From Enterococcus_K sp051713825 (GTDB taxonomy: Bacteria > Bacillota > Bacilli > Lactobacillales > Enterococcaceae), in NCBI RefSeq assembly GCF_051713825.1, contig NZ_JBIOQR010000001.1:868001-932000 (forward strand): DNA of 64,000 bases, in the 5' to 3' direction. Under the pieces are notes generated by a model. That model searched no databases and was not told where the DNA came from. It saw nothing but the letters and a program-made list of their open reading frames with translations. Within the stretch, counting starts at the first letter, position 1, and each line of letters opens with the position of its first letter. Shown here piece by piece: positions 8,214-17,051 of this stretch. A program made the translations under genes and the position numbers.

Positions 8214-8747
8214 CTAGTCTTTCTCAATATCTTCTTGTAATTCTTTTGCTAATTTTTTGGCTAGCTTCTTTTTGGCACGGATTTTCCTGAAAAAATCGGT
8301 CAATTGCTGCCCACACTCTGTTTCAAGGATACCTCCTTGGACGTAGGCACGGTGATTAAATCGTTCATCTTCTAAAAGGTTCAATAGAGAGCCGGCTGTT
8401 CCAGCTTTTGGATCGTAGGCACCGAAATAGACTTCATCTACTCGAGATAAAATCATCGCGCCACTACACATTGGACAAGGTTCTAACGTGACAAATAGTT
8501 GCGCACGTTCTAACCGCCAGTTGCCGATTGTTTGGCAGGCTTCTTTTATCGCAAACATTTCTGCATGAGCCGTAGCATCTTGTGAGTCTTCTCGTAAGTT
8601 GTGTCCCCGACCGATTATTTTTCCATCTAACACAACAATCGCTCCGATGGGTACTTCGGCGATTTTTTCGGCTTTGTTGGCTTCTTTAATTGCTTCAGTC
8701 ATGAAGAATTCTTTTTCTTCTTGTGTTAATAGACTTTCTTTATCCAT
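8214..8747 (-). CDS. tadA: tRNA-specific adenosine deaminase TadA
   Basis: A 177-residue cytidine-deaminase-fold enzyme that converts A34 to inosine in tRNA-Arg(ACG). The zinc site H61-A-E63 and P90-C91-x2-C94 is complete, with E63 as the proton shuttle. The C-terminal KIRAKKKLAKKLAKEL tail is lysine-rich, as is usual for tRNA-binding versions. GGGGTGAACTGAAATG supports the start. It lies directly upstream of ffs on the same strand. Confidence 0.95.
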   Translation of the reverse strand: MDKESLLTQEEKEFFMTEAIKEANKAEKIAEVPIGAIVVLDGKIIGRGHNLREDSQDATAHAEMFAIKEACQTIGNWRLERAQLFVTLEPCPMCSGAMILSRVDEVYFGAYDPKAGTAGSLLNLLEDERFNHRAYVQGGILETECGQQLTDFFRKIRAKKKLAKKLAKELQEDIEKD

Positions 8748-8860
8748 TTCAGTTCACCCCAGTTTACTTTAGCATATTTTCTTCAATAAATTAAGCTGTT
8801 ATTCATTCGAACGTGGTAGTATAGTAATAGAGTATATTCAGAATAGTTGAGGTGACGAGG

Positions 8861-9715
8861 GTGAACAAAAATCAGTTACTAGAAATATATCCACAGGCAA
8901 AACGTAAAAAGATGCAGTCCTCAGACTCAGAAATTCTTTCCATTCCAGTTGAAGAAGAGTATGTGTGGATCAATAAAAAGGACTTATCAGACCGAGAAAT
9001 TCAGCTATTAAACCTGTTTGTTCCAGCTGAACATATACAGCCAGGTGAGGCACATGAATGGTACGGGATTTTGTTCAAACATCAGGCAGTAAAACAAGAG
9101 GGCATCTATCGGGTGATTCAGATTCAACTTCAAAAGAAAGAGGATTTCCTTTTACGTGAGTGGCAGCATAACTTTAAAGCGATGTTTCCTCATCTAGTTG
9201 ATTTGTTTTTCTTTACCGATAAAGATATGCTGCTGGTTGAACAACAAGCAGAAGCTAATTTTTCGTTGGAAGAGTTAGAAGGGATTTTTCTAACATTGGA
9301 CGCGGATTTTGAGACAAATAGCAAGGTACTTGTGGGGAGTTTTCATTCTAGCCAAGATTCATTAGCTGAATTATTTTTAGAAGAACAAGAGATTTTCCAA
9401 GAAGAGCTAGCATTTGTTAAATCCCAACGCGTGTTCTCTATTGCTAATGTTGCCCTACATTATTTTACGAAAACAAAAATGCAGGAAAGCTTGTTGATTC
9501 AAAATTTGAAAAAGAATCTAGTGATTGACCAGGAAATGTCAGATATCATTCAAACACTATGGTCCAATCAAGGGAATATCAGCTCAACGGCCAAGGAGCT
9601 ATTTATGCATCGTAACACATTACAGTACCGTTTAGAGAAGTTTCAAGAGAATTCAGGTCTAAACGTACGGCACATGGATGAGTTGATACTGTGTTATTTG
9701 TTGTTACTAAATTAG
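8861..9715 (+). CDS. PucR-type C-terminal HTH transcriptional regulator
   Basis: A 284-residue protein. The last 60 residues match the PucR C-terminal helix-turn-helix (HTH_30): IIQTLWSNQGNISSTAKELFMHRNTLQYRLEKF. The N-terminal 220 residues are acidic and aromatic-rich and show no ligand-binding domain that I recognise. The GTG at 8861 is preferred because GAGGTGA ends six bases before it; the in-frame GTG at 8852 lies inside that site. The gene stands alone, between tadA and the minus-strand ogt, so its targets are unknown. Confidence 0.78.
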   Translation: MNKNQLLEIYPQAKRKKMQSSDSEILSIPVEEEYVWINKKDLSDREIQLLNLFVPAEHIQPGEAHEWYGILFKHQAVKQEGIYRVIQIQLQKKEDFLLREWQHNFKAMFPHLVDLFFFTDKDMLLVEQQAEANFSLEELEGIFLTLDADFETNSKVLVGSFHSSQDSLAELFLEEQEIFQEELAFVKSQRVFSIANVALHYFTKTKMQESLLIQNLKKNLVIDQEMSDIIQTLWSNQGNISSTAKELFMHRNTLQYRLEKFQENSGLNVRHMDELILCYLLLLN

Positions 9716-9751
9716 TTATTTTAAGTCACTGCAGCTACAGAGAAGAAACAA

Positions 9752-9798
9752 CTATAGACGTTAACTATTCACAGGAGTAGTCAACGTCTATAGCTATT
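9752..9798 (+). terminator. Terminator after the PucR-type regulator
   Basis: A 16-bp stem with one mismatch (arms CTATAGACGTTAACTA and TAGTCAACGTCTATAG), followed by CTATTTTT. Confidence 0.85.
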
Positions 9799-9852
9799 TT
9801 TCAGAAGGCTGTTAATCTCTAGTTGAATTTGCTTATTGTGGTTCAGTTGAGC

Positions 9853-10332
9853 TTACGATTGTTTGTTGTCTTCAGAGAAAGGAATCTTTTCTAATCGAAG
9901 TAGGGATTTTTTGAGCTCAATGCCTGAGGTCCCCATATAACCGGTCAGCTGTCCGTTTTTTCCAATGACACGATGACAGGGAATGAAGATAGGCAAAGGA
10001 TTGACGCGATTTGCTTGCCCAATTGCGCGAACGGCTTTGGGGTTGCCAATGGTTTCAGCAATCTCTTTATAAGAGCGCGTCTGCCCATAAGGAATGGCAG
10101 AAAGTGCCTGCCAAGTCGCCCGTTGAAAAGGAGTTCCTCTGTCAATATCAAAAGGGACATCAAAATATTGACGGTCTTCATGAAAATAGCTCAGCAATTC
10201 TTCTTTTGCTTGCAGAAGATATGGATTATTTAAGTCTTCGTTTTCTATCTCTAAGGGGATGAAAGAGGCTTGGTTTAGCCCTTTGTCTGTAGCTGTTAGC
10301 CAAAAATCACCTATCGGGGTCGTTATCTTCAT
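9853..10332 (-). CDS. ogt: Methylated-DNA-protein-cysteine methyltransferase
   Basis: A 159-residue O6-alkylguanine-DNA alkyltransferase. The suicide cysteine lies in IPCHR (C119), preceded by the helix-turn-helix with the arginine finger (GNPKAVRAIGQANRVNP). It directly transfers methyl groups from O6-methylguanine to itself. There is no fused Ada or AlkA domain. Monocistronic, in convergent position to the PucR-like regulator. Confidence 0.93.
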   Translation of the reverse strand: MKITTPIGDFWLTATDKGLNQASFIPLEIENEDLNNPYLLQAKEELLSYFHEDRQYFDVPFDIDRGTPFQRATWQALSAIPYGQTRSYKEIAETIGNPKAVRAIGQANRVNPLPIFIPCHRVIGKNGQLTGYMGTSGIELKKSLLRLEKIPFSEDNKQS

Positions 10333-10420
10333 TCAATCACTCCGCTCAATTTTTTTCTTTCTGTTCATAGAGTATGGTACTATATTTTAGAGGAAAATAG
10401 AAATAGAGGCGAATCAAAAA

Positions 10421-11803
10421 ATGGAAAAAATTAGACTTTTGCATACGAATGATTTACATTCACATTTAGAAAACTGGCCAAAAATTCGTCGTTTTTTAAT
10501 CCAAAGAAAACATGAGGCTGTTCACAATAACGAAACCATTATTACCGTAGATTTAGGCGACTTCGTGGATCGTTTTCATCCACTGACTGAGGCGACTAGT
10601 GGCCAGGCTAATGTCGAGCTGATGAACCAAGTCGAGTATGATGCAGTGACCATTGGCAATAATGAAGGAGTGGGGAGTGCAAAAGAGGAATTAAACCATC
10701 TCTATGACCAAGCAAATTTTGATGTTTTGTTAGGGAACTTGTTTGATAAAAAAACACTAAAGATGCCAAGTTGGGCAAAAACTTCAAAAATAATCACGAG
10801 TAAAGAAGGCACAAAGATCGGTTTGTTGGCGTTAACGGCGCCGTTTCCATTAACTTATAGCCCTAATGGCTGGGATATCCGGTTTCCCATGGATTTGTTA
10901 CCCGAGTTGGTCAGCGAGCTAAGAGATAAGGTCGATATTTTGGTATTGATGAGTCATTTAGGGGTCAGCGAAGATCGTGAAATTGCACGTACGTTTCCTG
11001 AAATTGATCTGATATTGGGCTCGCATACCCATCATTTGTTTGAAACGGGTGAAGTTATCAATGGTGTACAATTAGCAGCTGCCGGGAAATTTGGACAATA
11101 TGTTGGGGATATCGTGATGGAAGTCGATGACAACCATCGTTTGACAGCAGCAACTGTTCGAGCTGTTCCTACCTCGACCATGACTGAATTTCCTGAAGAT
11201 CAAGAAGAAATCGAAGGATATATTGCTCGAGGACATGCGTTACTAAGAGCAAAAACAGTCGCAGAGATTCCTTATGATTTAGCATTGGGAGATGAGGAGC
11301 CTCATTTGTTGATTGATGCTACTTTGCAAGCGGTCAAAGAACGAGCCCAAACAGAGGTGGCGATTTTAAATACAGGGTTATTTTTAGCGCCTATTAAAAA
11401 AGGACAGGTCAATCAAGACCAGCTGCACACCACGTTACCTCATCCCATGCACTTAATTCGGGTGACTCTTTTGGGGCGTGATGTGATCCGTTTAGTCTTA
11501 GAGATGGAAAGAAACCGAGGCTTCCTTAGAAATTATCCAATTATCGGTATGGGATTTCGTGGGAAAATCTTTGGTGAGATTCATTATAGTGGGCTTGAGT
11601 ATGATGCGGTGAATCGCAAAGTACGATGGTTAGGCGAGCCAGTGGTTGAAGAGGCGAAGTATGTGTTTGCGACAGTCGATCACTTTATGTTCATTCCCTT
11701 TTTCCCGACCATTGAGATCGCTGGGACGTGCGAATTTCTTTTTCCAGAATTTATTCGGAGCGTTCTAGGGGAATCCCTCAAGAGTCACTATCCAATCGAT
11801 TAA
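10421..11803 (+). CDS. yunD: Metallophosphatase / 5'-nucleotidase family, YunD
   Basis: A 460-residue two-domain protein of the 5'-nucleotidase family without a signal peptide, so cytoplasmic. Metal ligands are seen in HTNDLH (D11, H13), DLGDFVDR, IGNNEG, MSHLG and GSHTHH. The C-terminal 200 residues form the 5'-nucleotidase substrate domain. This matches B. subtilis YunD in length and context. The substrate is not established. It begins the yunD-yutD-yutF-TIGR01906 run of genes with short gaps or overlaps, probably one operon. Confidence 0.87.
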   Translation: MEKIRLLHTNDLHSHLENWPKIRRFLIQRKHEAVHNNETIITVDLGDFVDRFHPLTEATSGQANVELMNQVEYDAVTIGNNEGVGSAKEELNHLYDQANFDVLLGNLFDKKTLKMPSWAKTSKIITSKEGTKIGLLALTAPFPLTYSPNGWDIRFPMDLLPELVSELRDKVDILVLMSHLGVSEDREIARTFPEIDLILGSHTHHLFETGEVINGVQLAAAGKFGQYVGDIVMEVDDNHRLTAATVRAVPTSTMTEFPEDQEEIEGYIARGHALLRAKTVAEIPYDLALGDEEPHLLIDATLQAVKERAQTEVAILNTGLFLAPIKKGQVNQDQLHTTLPHPMHLIRVTLLGRDVIRLVLEMERNRGFLRNYPIIGMGFRGKIFGEIHYSGLEYDAVNRKVRWLGEPVVEEAKYVFATVDHFMFIPFFPTIEIAGTCEFLFPEFIRSVLGESLKSHYPID

Positions 11804-11837
11804 AAACAAGGTATAATAATTTTTAGGTGGTGAAGAG

Positions 11838-12518
11838 ATGACAAAACAAGAAACAAATGAACCAGTTGTGACTAAAGCGACTGAGGCTCAGGCAACAGAA
11901 CCAGTGACCGTAACAGATGAGTTAACAGCTGTGTTAGAAGAGATTGTCGAAGAGCCGGTTAAAGAAAAGAAAAAGGGTGAGACTGTAACGCCCATTGATG
12001 AAACAAACTTTTTAGTTGGCGAGCGCCACTATCGTATTGTACACAATCATCGCGATGGTTTTGATGCAGATAAATTAGGAGAAAGATATAGTGAAGTGCT
12101 TTCTCGTTATGATTATATCGTGGGTGATTGGGGGTATGAGCAACTTCGATTGAAGGGCTTCTTTAAAGAAGATAACCGCAAAGCTTACCCTGATCAACGG
12201 ATTGATACATTGGAAGATTATCTGTATGAATATTGTAATTTTGGCTGTGCTTATTTTGTTATTGAACGAATCGGTGGCAAACGTGAAAAGACACAGAATA
12301 GACGACGCCGGAAAAAAACGCCAACGCATAATCAAGCGCACATTGAGGAGAAAAAAGGTCCTGTTACCTCTGTGCCAAAGAAAAAGAACAAACCTGTCAT
12401 AAAAAAACGTGAAGATGAAAAATCTGGTTTCAGTAAAAAAGAAGGAAAGAAAACGAATGAGCAAGGAAAGCAAGAAGGCAAAAAGGCAGGCTTTACCATT
12501 CGTCAAAGAGAACAATAG
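11838..12518 (+). CDS. yutD: YutD family protein with long basic tail
   Basis: The conserved YutD domain (DUF1027; residues about 55-145, including ERHYRIVHNHRDGFDADK and YDYIVGDWGYEQLRLKGF) is present. It is preceded by an acidic, threonine/glutamate-rich N-terminal region (1-50) and followed by about 80 residues very rich in lysine and arginine. Basic tails of this kind usually bind RNA or ribosomes, but the function of YutD is unknown. The stop is directly followed by the start of yutF with no gap, suggesting coupling. Confidence 0.85.
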   Translation: MTKQETNEPVVTKATEAQATEPVTVTDELTAVLEEIVEEPVKEKKKGETVTPIDETNFLVGERHYRIVHNHRDGFDADKLGERYSEVLSRYDYIVGDWGYEQLRLKGFFKEDNRKAYPDQRIDTLEDYLYEYCNFGCAYFVIERIGGKREKTQNRRRRKKTPTHNQAHIEEKKGPVTSVPKKKNKPVIKKREDEKSGFSKKEGKKTNEQGKQEGKKAGFTIRQREQ

Positions 12519-13292
12519 ATGAAAGATTATCAAGGATACTTAATTGATTTGGATGGAACGATTTATTTAGGCAAGGAGCCTATTCCTGCTGGAAAACGAT
12601 TTGTTGAGCGTCTTCAAAAAGAAAAGTTACCTTTTTTATTTGTGACGAATAATACGACAAAAAGTCCTGAGGTTGTAGCGGGGCGTTTAGCAGATGAGTT
12701 TGATATCCATGTGACGCCAGAAGAAGTCTACACGGCTAGTTTGGCCACGATTGATTATATGAAGGATACGAACAGAGGTAATAAAGTGTTTGTAATCGGC
12801 GAAGCGGGCTTGATTGATTTGATCAATGCAGCAGGCTTTGAGTATGACGAAAAAAATCCGGATTATGTTGTGGTTGGATTAGATAGTCAAGTCACCTATG
12901 AGAAATTTGTTACGGCGACTTTGGCAATTCGAAACGGTGCACTATTTATTGGCACAAACCCGGATAAAAATATTCCTACTGAACGTGGTCTTATTCCAGG
13001 TGCCGGTTCATTGATTTCTTTGGTTGAGACAGCTACCCAAACGAAGCCTGTTTTTATTGGGAAGCCAGAAGCAATTATTATGGATAAAGCGGTGAGTCAT
13101 CTTGGTTTACATAAAGATCAAGTGTTGATGGTTGGAGATAATTATGAAACAGACATCCAAGCCGGCTTAAAAAATGGTATCGATACGTTGTTGGTCTTGT
13201 CAGGCTTCACGTCAAAAGAGGCCGTTCCTAATTTGCCAAAAGCACCTAATTTTGTGGTCGATTCGTTGGACGAGTGGGTGATTGGGAAATGA
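12519..13292 (+). CDS. yutF: HAD-IIA sugar phosphatase, YutF/NagD family
   Basis: A 257-residue HAD phosphatase of the NagD type (TIGR01457). Motif I is DLDGT (residues 10-14, nucleophile D10), motif II is TNNT, and motifs III/IV appear as GKPE and MVGDNYETDI. Such enzymes dephosphorylate small sugar phosphates or nucleotides; the true substrate is uncertain. It begins immediately after the stop of yutD, with no strong ribosome binding site, so it is probably translationally coupled. Confidence 0.9.
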   Translation: MKDYQGYLIDLDGTIYLGKEPIPAGKRFVERLQKEKLPFLFVTNNTTKSPEVVAGRLADEFDIHVTPEEVYTASLATIDYMKDTNRGNKVFVIGEAGLIDLINAAGFEYDEKNPDYVVVGLDSQVTYEKFVTATLAIRNGALFIGTNPDKNIPTERGLIPGAGSLISLVETATQTKPVFIGKPEAIIMDKAVSHLGLHKDQVLMVGDNYETDIQAGLKNGIDTLLVLSGFTSKEAVPNLPKAPNFVVDSLDEWVIGK

Positions 13293-13933
13293 ATCAAGCA
13301 AAAAAGTGGCGTTATATCGAACGTGGCGGAATTCTCTCGTTGTTTTTAACGAGTATCAGTTTTGCCGTGTTTGTGGCGATTAACTTTCGTCCGTTATACC
13401 GTTTTGATGTGGATTACTTAAAGATTCTTGATTATACAACGGTTACCAAAGAGGTTTTGATGAAAAATTTTGGTGTCCTTATGAATTATTTGAACAATCC
13501 ATTTCAAACGGTGCTTGCTATGCCTGACTTTCCGTCTTCAGCGAGTGGTGCTGAACATTTTTATGAAGTGAAACTGTTGTTTTTGTTGGATTATGCCGTG
13601 TTATTAATCACAATCATTCCTTCAATCCTATTCTTACGCTACTTATGGAAAAACAAACGTGGTTGGCTATTGATACGCCCCTTTCAAATAGGGATGTTGA
13701 TACCTGTGATTTTTGGATTTCTTATGGCGTTAGGCTTTGATCGCTTTTTTGTAACCTTTCATCAAGTATTTTTTAACAATGATGATTGGCTGTTTGATCC
13801 TGCAACTGATCCGATTATCAACGTTTTACCAGAAGAGTTTTTCATGCACTGTTTTATTTTATTTTTTGTCTTAATTGAACTGATTTTTTTCGTTTACTAT
13901 TTATTAGGCAAACGACAATTAAAAAAAGCTTGA
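13289..13933 (+). CDS. TIGR01906 family integral membrane protein
   Basis: A 214-residue protein with four to five predicted membrane helices and a conserved FDVDYLKILDYTT-type segment after the first helix, as in the TIGR01906 family that follows yutF in Lactobacillales. No function is known. The frame is open from 13274, but ATG 13289 overlaps the yutF stop as ATGA, the usual coupled arrangement. A strong terminator begins at its last codon. Confidence 0.8.
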   Translation: MNQAKKWRYIERGGILSLFLTSISFAVFVAINFRPLYRFDVDYLKILDYTTVTKEVLMKNFGVLMNYLNNPFQTVLAMPDFPSSASGAEHFYEVKLLFLLDYAVLLITIIPSILFLRYLWKNKRGWLLIRPFQIGMLIPVIFGFLMALGFDRFFVTFHQVFFNNDDWLFDPATDPIINVLPEEFFMHCFILFFVLIELIFFVYYLLGKRQLKKA

Positions 13934-13998
13934 GTATCTCCTCCAATATTGAAAGTAGCATTTTTCAAAATTGAAGGGAGGAGTACTCAAGTTTTTGT
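13928..13998 (+). terminator. Terminator of the yunD-yutD-yutF operon
   Basis: Arms CTTGAGTA-T-CTCCTCC and GGAGGAG-TACTCAAG form a 15-bp stem around a 37-base loop, followed by five T. The stem starts inside the last codon and stop of the membrane protein gene. Confidence 0.85.
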
Positions 13999-14103
13999 TT
14001 TCTAACGGGATGAATAGAAAACGGCTCTTTAGCTAAGAGAGGTCTTAACTGGAAGAGTTGCTTCCTATTCAATCTGAGGCTCGCCAAAACTAGCAAAGTG
14101 TTC

Positions 14104-14604
14104 TTATAAATTGATTTTTTCTGGCTGGCTATGTGCAAGACGACTAGCTGCTGCTGCGGCGATTGCGCCTACAATATCGTCTAAGAAGGTGTGTACACGC
14201 GGACCTTCGTGTGAGTTTAATTCGGCTAAAATCCCCGGTTTGACTTTATCGATATAACCATAATTTGTAAAGCCAATCGATCCATAAACATTGACGATGG
14301 ATAAGGCTAGAATTTCGTCAATGCCGTACAGTCCCTCATCTTCTTCAATAATGTTTTGTAAAGGCTGCAAAAGCTGTTGTTCTTCGGCTAAAATGTCTAA
14401 CTGAATTCCTGTGATAATGGCGTTGTGCACTTCACGTTTGACTAAGACGGCATCGACACTTGCGATACAGGTGTCCATTGTTAGTCCAACAATATATTGT
14501 TTTTGCAAAAACATCACTAATTCAGCAATATCTTGAATGCCGACACCGCGTTCAACAAGTAAATTGCGGGCCTTTTTTTCTAATGTTTCAGTTTGTATAA
14601 CCAT
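14104..14604 (-). CDS. yutG: Phosphatidylglycerophosphatase A-like protein YutG
   Basis: A 166-residue protein of the PgpA/YutG family. The C-terminal HTFLDDIVGAIAAAAASR contains the conserved FLDD...A core. Gram-positive YutG lacks the N-terminal membrane part of E. coli PgpA; the family dephosphorylates phosphatidylglycerophosphate or a related lipid. The ATG at 14604 follows GGAGGAG; the longer frame starting at 14619 would use a TTG inside that site. Divergent from yuzB. Confidence 0.82.
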   Translation of the reverse strand: MVIQTETLEKKARNLLVERGVGIQDIAELVMFLQKQYIVGLTMDTCIASVDAVLVKREVHNAIITGIQLDILAEEQQLLQPLQNIIEEDEGLYGIDEILALSIVNVYGSIGFTNYGYIDKVKPGILAELNSHEGPRVHTFLDDIVGAIAAAAASRLAHSQPEKINL

Positions 14605-14688
14605 ACGAAACTCCTCCAAGCGTTCTAATTTTATTTCTTAACCTAATGGTATACTATATGAAGAGTGAAAAGCAAGGAGTGTATTTGA

Positions 14689-14931
14689 ATGGATCCGTTA
14701 CTTGAATTTTGTGAGCAGAATTTAGCGCAAGGAAGTCAGCTTGTTTTAGAAGATGAAGAAATTACTGGACAAGTAGACATCCAGACATATTCTTGTATGA
14801 GTGAATGTACCTTATGTGCACAGAAAAATTTTGCTTTCTTTGAAGGAACGCGTTTGGCTGCAGATTCTCCTGAAGAATTAAAGCAAAAAATTACCCAAGC
14901 TATCAAATCTTGGCAGGAAGAATATAGCTAA
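14689..14931 (+). CDS. yuzB: DUF1450 small protein YuzB
   Basis: An 80-residue DUF1450 protein with the conserved cysteines (C8, and CMSECTLC with C46, C50 and C53 approximately) that suggest a metal or redox centre. B. subtilis YuzB has the same neighbours. AAGGAGTG precedes the start. It is followed by the heptamer repeat array and a terminator shared with the convergent yumC. Function unknown. Confidence 0.85.
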   Translation: MDPLLEFCEQNLAQGSQLVLEDEEITGQVDIQTYSCMSECTLCAQKNFAFFEGTRLAADSPEELKQKITQAIKSWQEEYS

Positions 14932-14951
14932 ACTAGTGGTTGAAGGGTTAG

Positions 14952-15049
14952 GCAGACCGCAGACCGCAGACCGCAGACCGCAGACCGCAGACCGCAGACC
15001 GCAGACCGCAGACCGCAGACCGCAGACCGCAGACCGCAGACCGCAGACC
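14952..15049. repeat. Tandem array: 14 perfect copies of GCAGACC
   Basis: 98 bases made of exactly 14 uninterrupted copies of the heptamer GCAGACC, about 71% GC in an AT-rich neighbourhood. It lies between the yuzB stop (14931) and the shared yuzB/yumC terminator, outside any real gene. Perfect repetition suggests recent slipped-strand expansion and a length-variable locus. Confidence 0.97.
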
Positions 15050-15071
15050 TAATGAAAAATATAGAAATAGT

Positions 15072-15114
15072 AAAAGCAGATAAAATTTGTGTGAACAATT
15101 TTATCTGCTTTTTT
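15072..15114. terminator. Bidirectional terminator between yuzB and yumC
   Basis: Perfect 16-bp arms (AAAAGCAGATAAAATT / AATTTTATCTGCTTTT) with a 9-base loop; T-runs occur on both strands. It serves both convergent genes. Confidence 0.92.
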
Positions 15115-15117
15115 AAG

Positions 15118-16107
15118 TTAATGTTTGTCAGAAAATAAGCTGGTACTATGCATAGGCTGCGTTCTGTTTTTTGGATTGATGTAATGAAGCGCATTATTGA
15201 CAGCAGTTGGTGCTTCACCAAAGCCTGTAGCGATTAAGCGAACTTTACCGTCATATTGGCAAATATCCCCCGTCGCATAAACGCCAGGAATTGAGGTAGA
15301 CATATCTGAAGAAACAAGGATGGCGTTTCTAGTAGCTTCTAAGCCCCAAAATTTCAAATGATCCAAAGAAGAGGAAAAGCCGTAATTGACGATTAATGTA
15401 TCAAGCGAAAGAGAAATCTCCTCCTCTGTTCGGACTTTTTTGAGTGTTAGACCAGCTAATCGTCCTGTTTCCTCTTGTAAAGAACTAATTACATAAGGAG
15501 TTAAAATGTTCACCGAAGAGTCCATTAACTTTTTCACACTATGTTCGTGTCCGCGAAACTCAGGACGACGATGAATTAAATAAACTTCTTTGGCGATGGG
15601 CTCTAGCATTAATGCCCAATCAATTGCTGAGTCACCTCCGCCAGCTAAGGCTACTTTCTTCCCAGCGTACTTCATCAAATCATTGACATAATAATCAAGG
15701 CCGCGATTTTCAAAAGCTTCTGCGTTATCAAGAGCTAGCTTGCGCGGTTGGAACGAACCATTGCCCAAAGCTAAAATGACCGCCTTTGAGTAATGAACCG
15801 TTTTGTTGGTATGAATCTCGATAATATCGTCCACTTTTTTTATGTTCAAAACTTCTTCTTCCAAACAATACGTATGGTTAAAGGTAGTTAACTGTTTTTC
15901 CAAGTTATCAACGAGGTCTGCTGCTTTTATCGCAGGGAATCCGGGAATATCATAGATGTATTTTTCCGGGTATAAAGTAGATAATTGTCCACCAAGTTGA
16001 GGAAGACTATCGATTAATTTTGTTTTCGCTTCTCTCATGCCCGCATAAAAGGCACCGAATAAACCAACAGGGCCAGCGCCGACAATAGTAATATCATAAA
16101 TGTCCAT
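15118..16107 (-). CDS. yumC: Ferredoxin/flavodoxin-NADP reductase, YumC type
   Basis: A 329-residue FAD enzyme of the thioredoxin-reductase-like FNR (type 2) family. The FAD motif is GAGPVGL (residues 10-16), the NADPH motif is ALAGGGDSAIDW, and the C-terminal ATGDI binds FAD. The CxxC of thioredoxin reductase is absent, which separates it from TrxB. It passes electrons from NADPH to ferredoxin or flavodoxin. ATG 16107 follows GGAGG by nine bases; the open frame to 16128 is not used. Confidence 0.9.
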   Translation of the reverse strand: MDIYDITIVGAGPVGLFGAFYAGMREAKTKLIDSLPQLGGQLSTLYPEKYIYDIPGFPAIKAADLVDNLEKQLTTFNHTYCLEEEVLNIKKVDDIIEIHTNKTVHYSKAVILALGNGSFQPRKLALDNAEAFENRGLDYYVNDLMKYAGKKVALAGGGDSAIDWALMLEPIAKEVYLIHRRPEFRGHEHSVKKLMDSSVNILTPYVISSLQEETGRLAGLTLKKVRTEEEISLSLDTLIVNYGFSSSLDHLKFWGLEATRNAILVSSDMSTSIPGVYATGDICQYDGKVRLIATGFGEAPTAVNNALHYINPKNRTQPMHSTSLFSDKH

Positions 16108-16403
16108 GGTTGTATTCCTCCAATCCAAAATAGTCTAACAAAAAATGAAACATTCTACTTCATTTTAGCTTGTGAAAGAGTTTCTAAATTCACGACTTTA
16201 TATAAGAAGTCATAAACTTACAGCTAATCTCCATTAAGTGTAACATAGGAGAGAAAAAAAGCGCCTATGAAGCTTCGAGTAAATGAAGCTCAGAAGTCTT
16301 GTTTCCTAGAATGGATAAATTTCGATTTTTTTTCTTGAATAATAGCATTTTTCTGAAATATTCGTTATCATAAAGAGAAAATAATTTTTAGGAGGAGATT
16401 TTC

Positions 16404-16991
16404 GTGTCTCAATTTCCACAAATAGATTTAGAAAATGCAAAAGGTTCAAAAGCAACAATTAAAACAAATAGAGGGGATATCACTGTTCAACTATTTGATG
16501 ATTTAGTTCCTAAAACAGTTAAAAACTTTCTTGAATTAGCGAAAAAAGGCTATTATGATGGGGTGATTTTTCACCGTGTCATCCCTGATTTTATGATTCA
16601 AGGAGGCGATCCAACCGGAACAGGTATGGGTGGCGAAAGTATTTATGGCGATAAATTTGAAGATGAGTTTACACCAAATTTATTTAATTTGCGTGGTGCG
16701 CTATCAATGGCTAACTCAGGCCCTAATTCAAACGGCAGCCAATTCTTTATTGTGAATAACCAAAACGTACCAGCAAATATGTTGGGCCAATTAGAAGGTG
16801 CTGGCTTCCCGGCTGAGATTATTGAAGCTTATAAAGGCGGCGGAACACCTTGGTTAGATATGCGTCATACTGTTTTCGGTCATGTGACTCAAGGAATGGA
16901 TGTTGTTGACGATATTGCTAGTGCCCAAAGAGGCCCTCAAGATAAGCCAGTTTATGATATTGTGATTGAAAGTATCGAAATTGCTGAATAA
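16404..16991 (+). CDS. Cyclophilin-type peptidyl-prolyl isomerase
   Basis: A 195-residue cytoplasmic cyclophilin without signal peptide or other domain. Core motifs are FHRVIPDFMIQGGDPTGTG, NSNGSQFFI and HTVFGHVTQGMDVV. It catalyses prolyl cis-trans isomerisation in protein folding. The start is GTG at 16404 behind AGGAGGAG. The 295-base gap upstream is shared with divergent yumC and contains promoters that I cannot place confidently. A terminator hairpin follows. Confidence 0.93.
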   Translation: MSQFPQIDLENAKGSKATIKTNRGDITVQLFDDLVPKTVKNFLELAKKGYYDGVIFHRVIPDFMIQGGDPTGTGMGGESIYGDKFEDEFTPNLFNLRGALSMANSGPNSNGSQFFIVNNQNVPANMLGQLEGAGFPAEIIEAYKGGGTPWLDMRHTVFGHVTQGMDVVDDIASAQRGPQDKPVYDIVIESIEIAE

Positions 16992-16997
16992 AATGAA

Positions 16998-17050
16998 AGA
17001 AGCTAAGCTGAATCAATCTGAAAAACGATTGGTTTGCTTTGCTTCTTTTT
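16998..17050. terminator. Terminator between cyclophilin and patB
   Basis: Imperfect long hairpin (GAAGCTAAGC...GCTTTGCTTC) with six T on the plus strand, placed between convergent genes. Confidence 0.7.
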
Positions 17051-17051
17051 T

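Noticed and set aside
12075..12533. 152-residue minus-strand ORF opposite yutD
   Set aside because: Phenylalanine-rich shadow of the lysine-rich yutD tail; no ribosome binding site.
14928..15221. 97-residue minus-strand ORF with LRSAVCG repeats
   Set aside because: It is only the translation of the heptamer array plus part of yumC in another frame, with no ribosome binding site.
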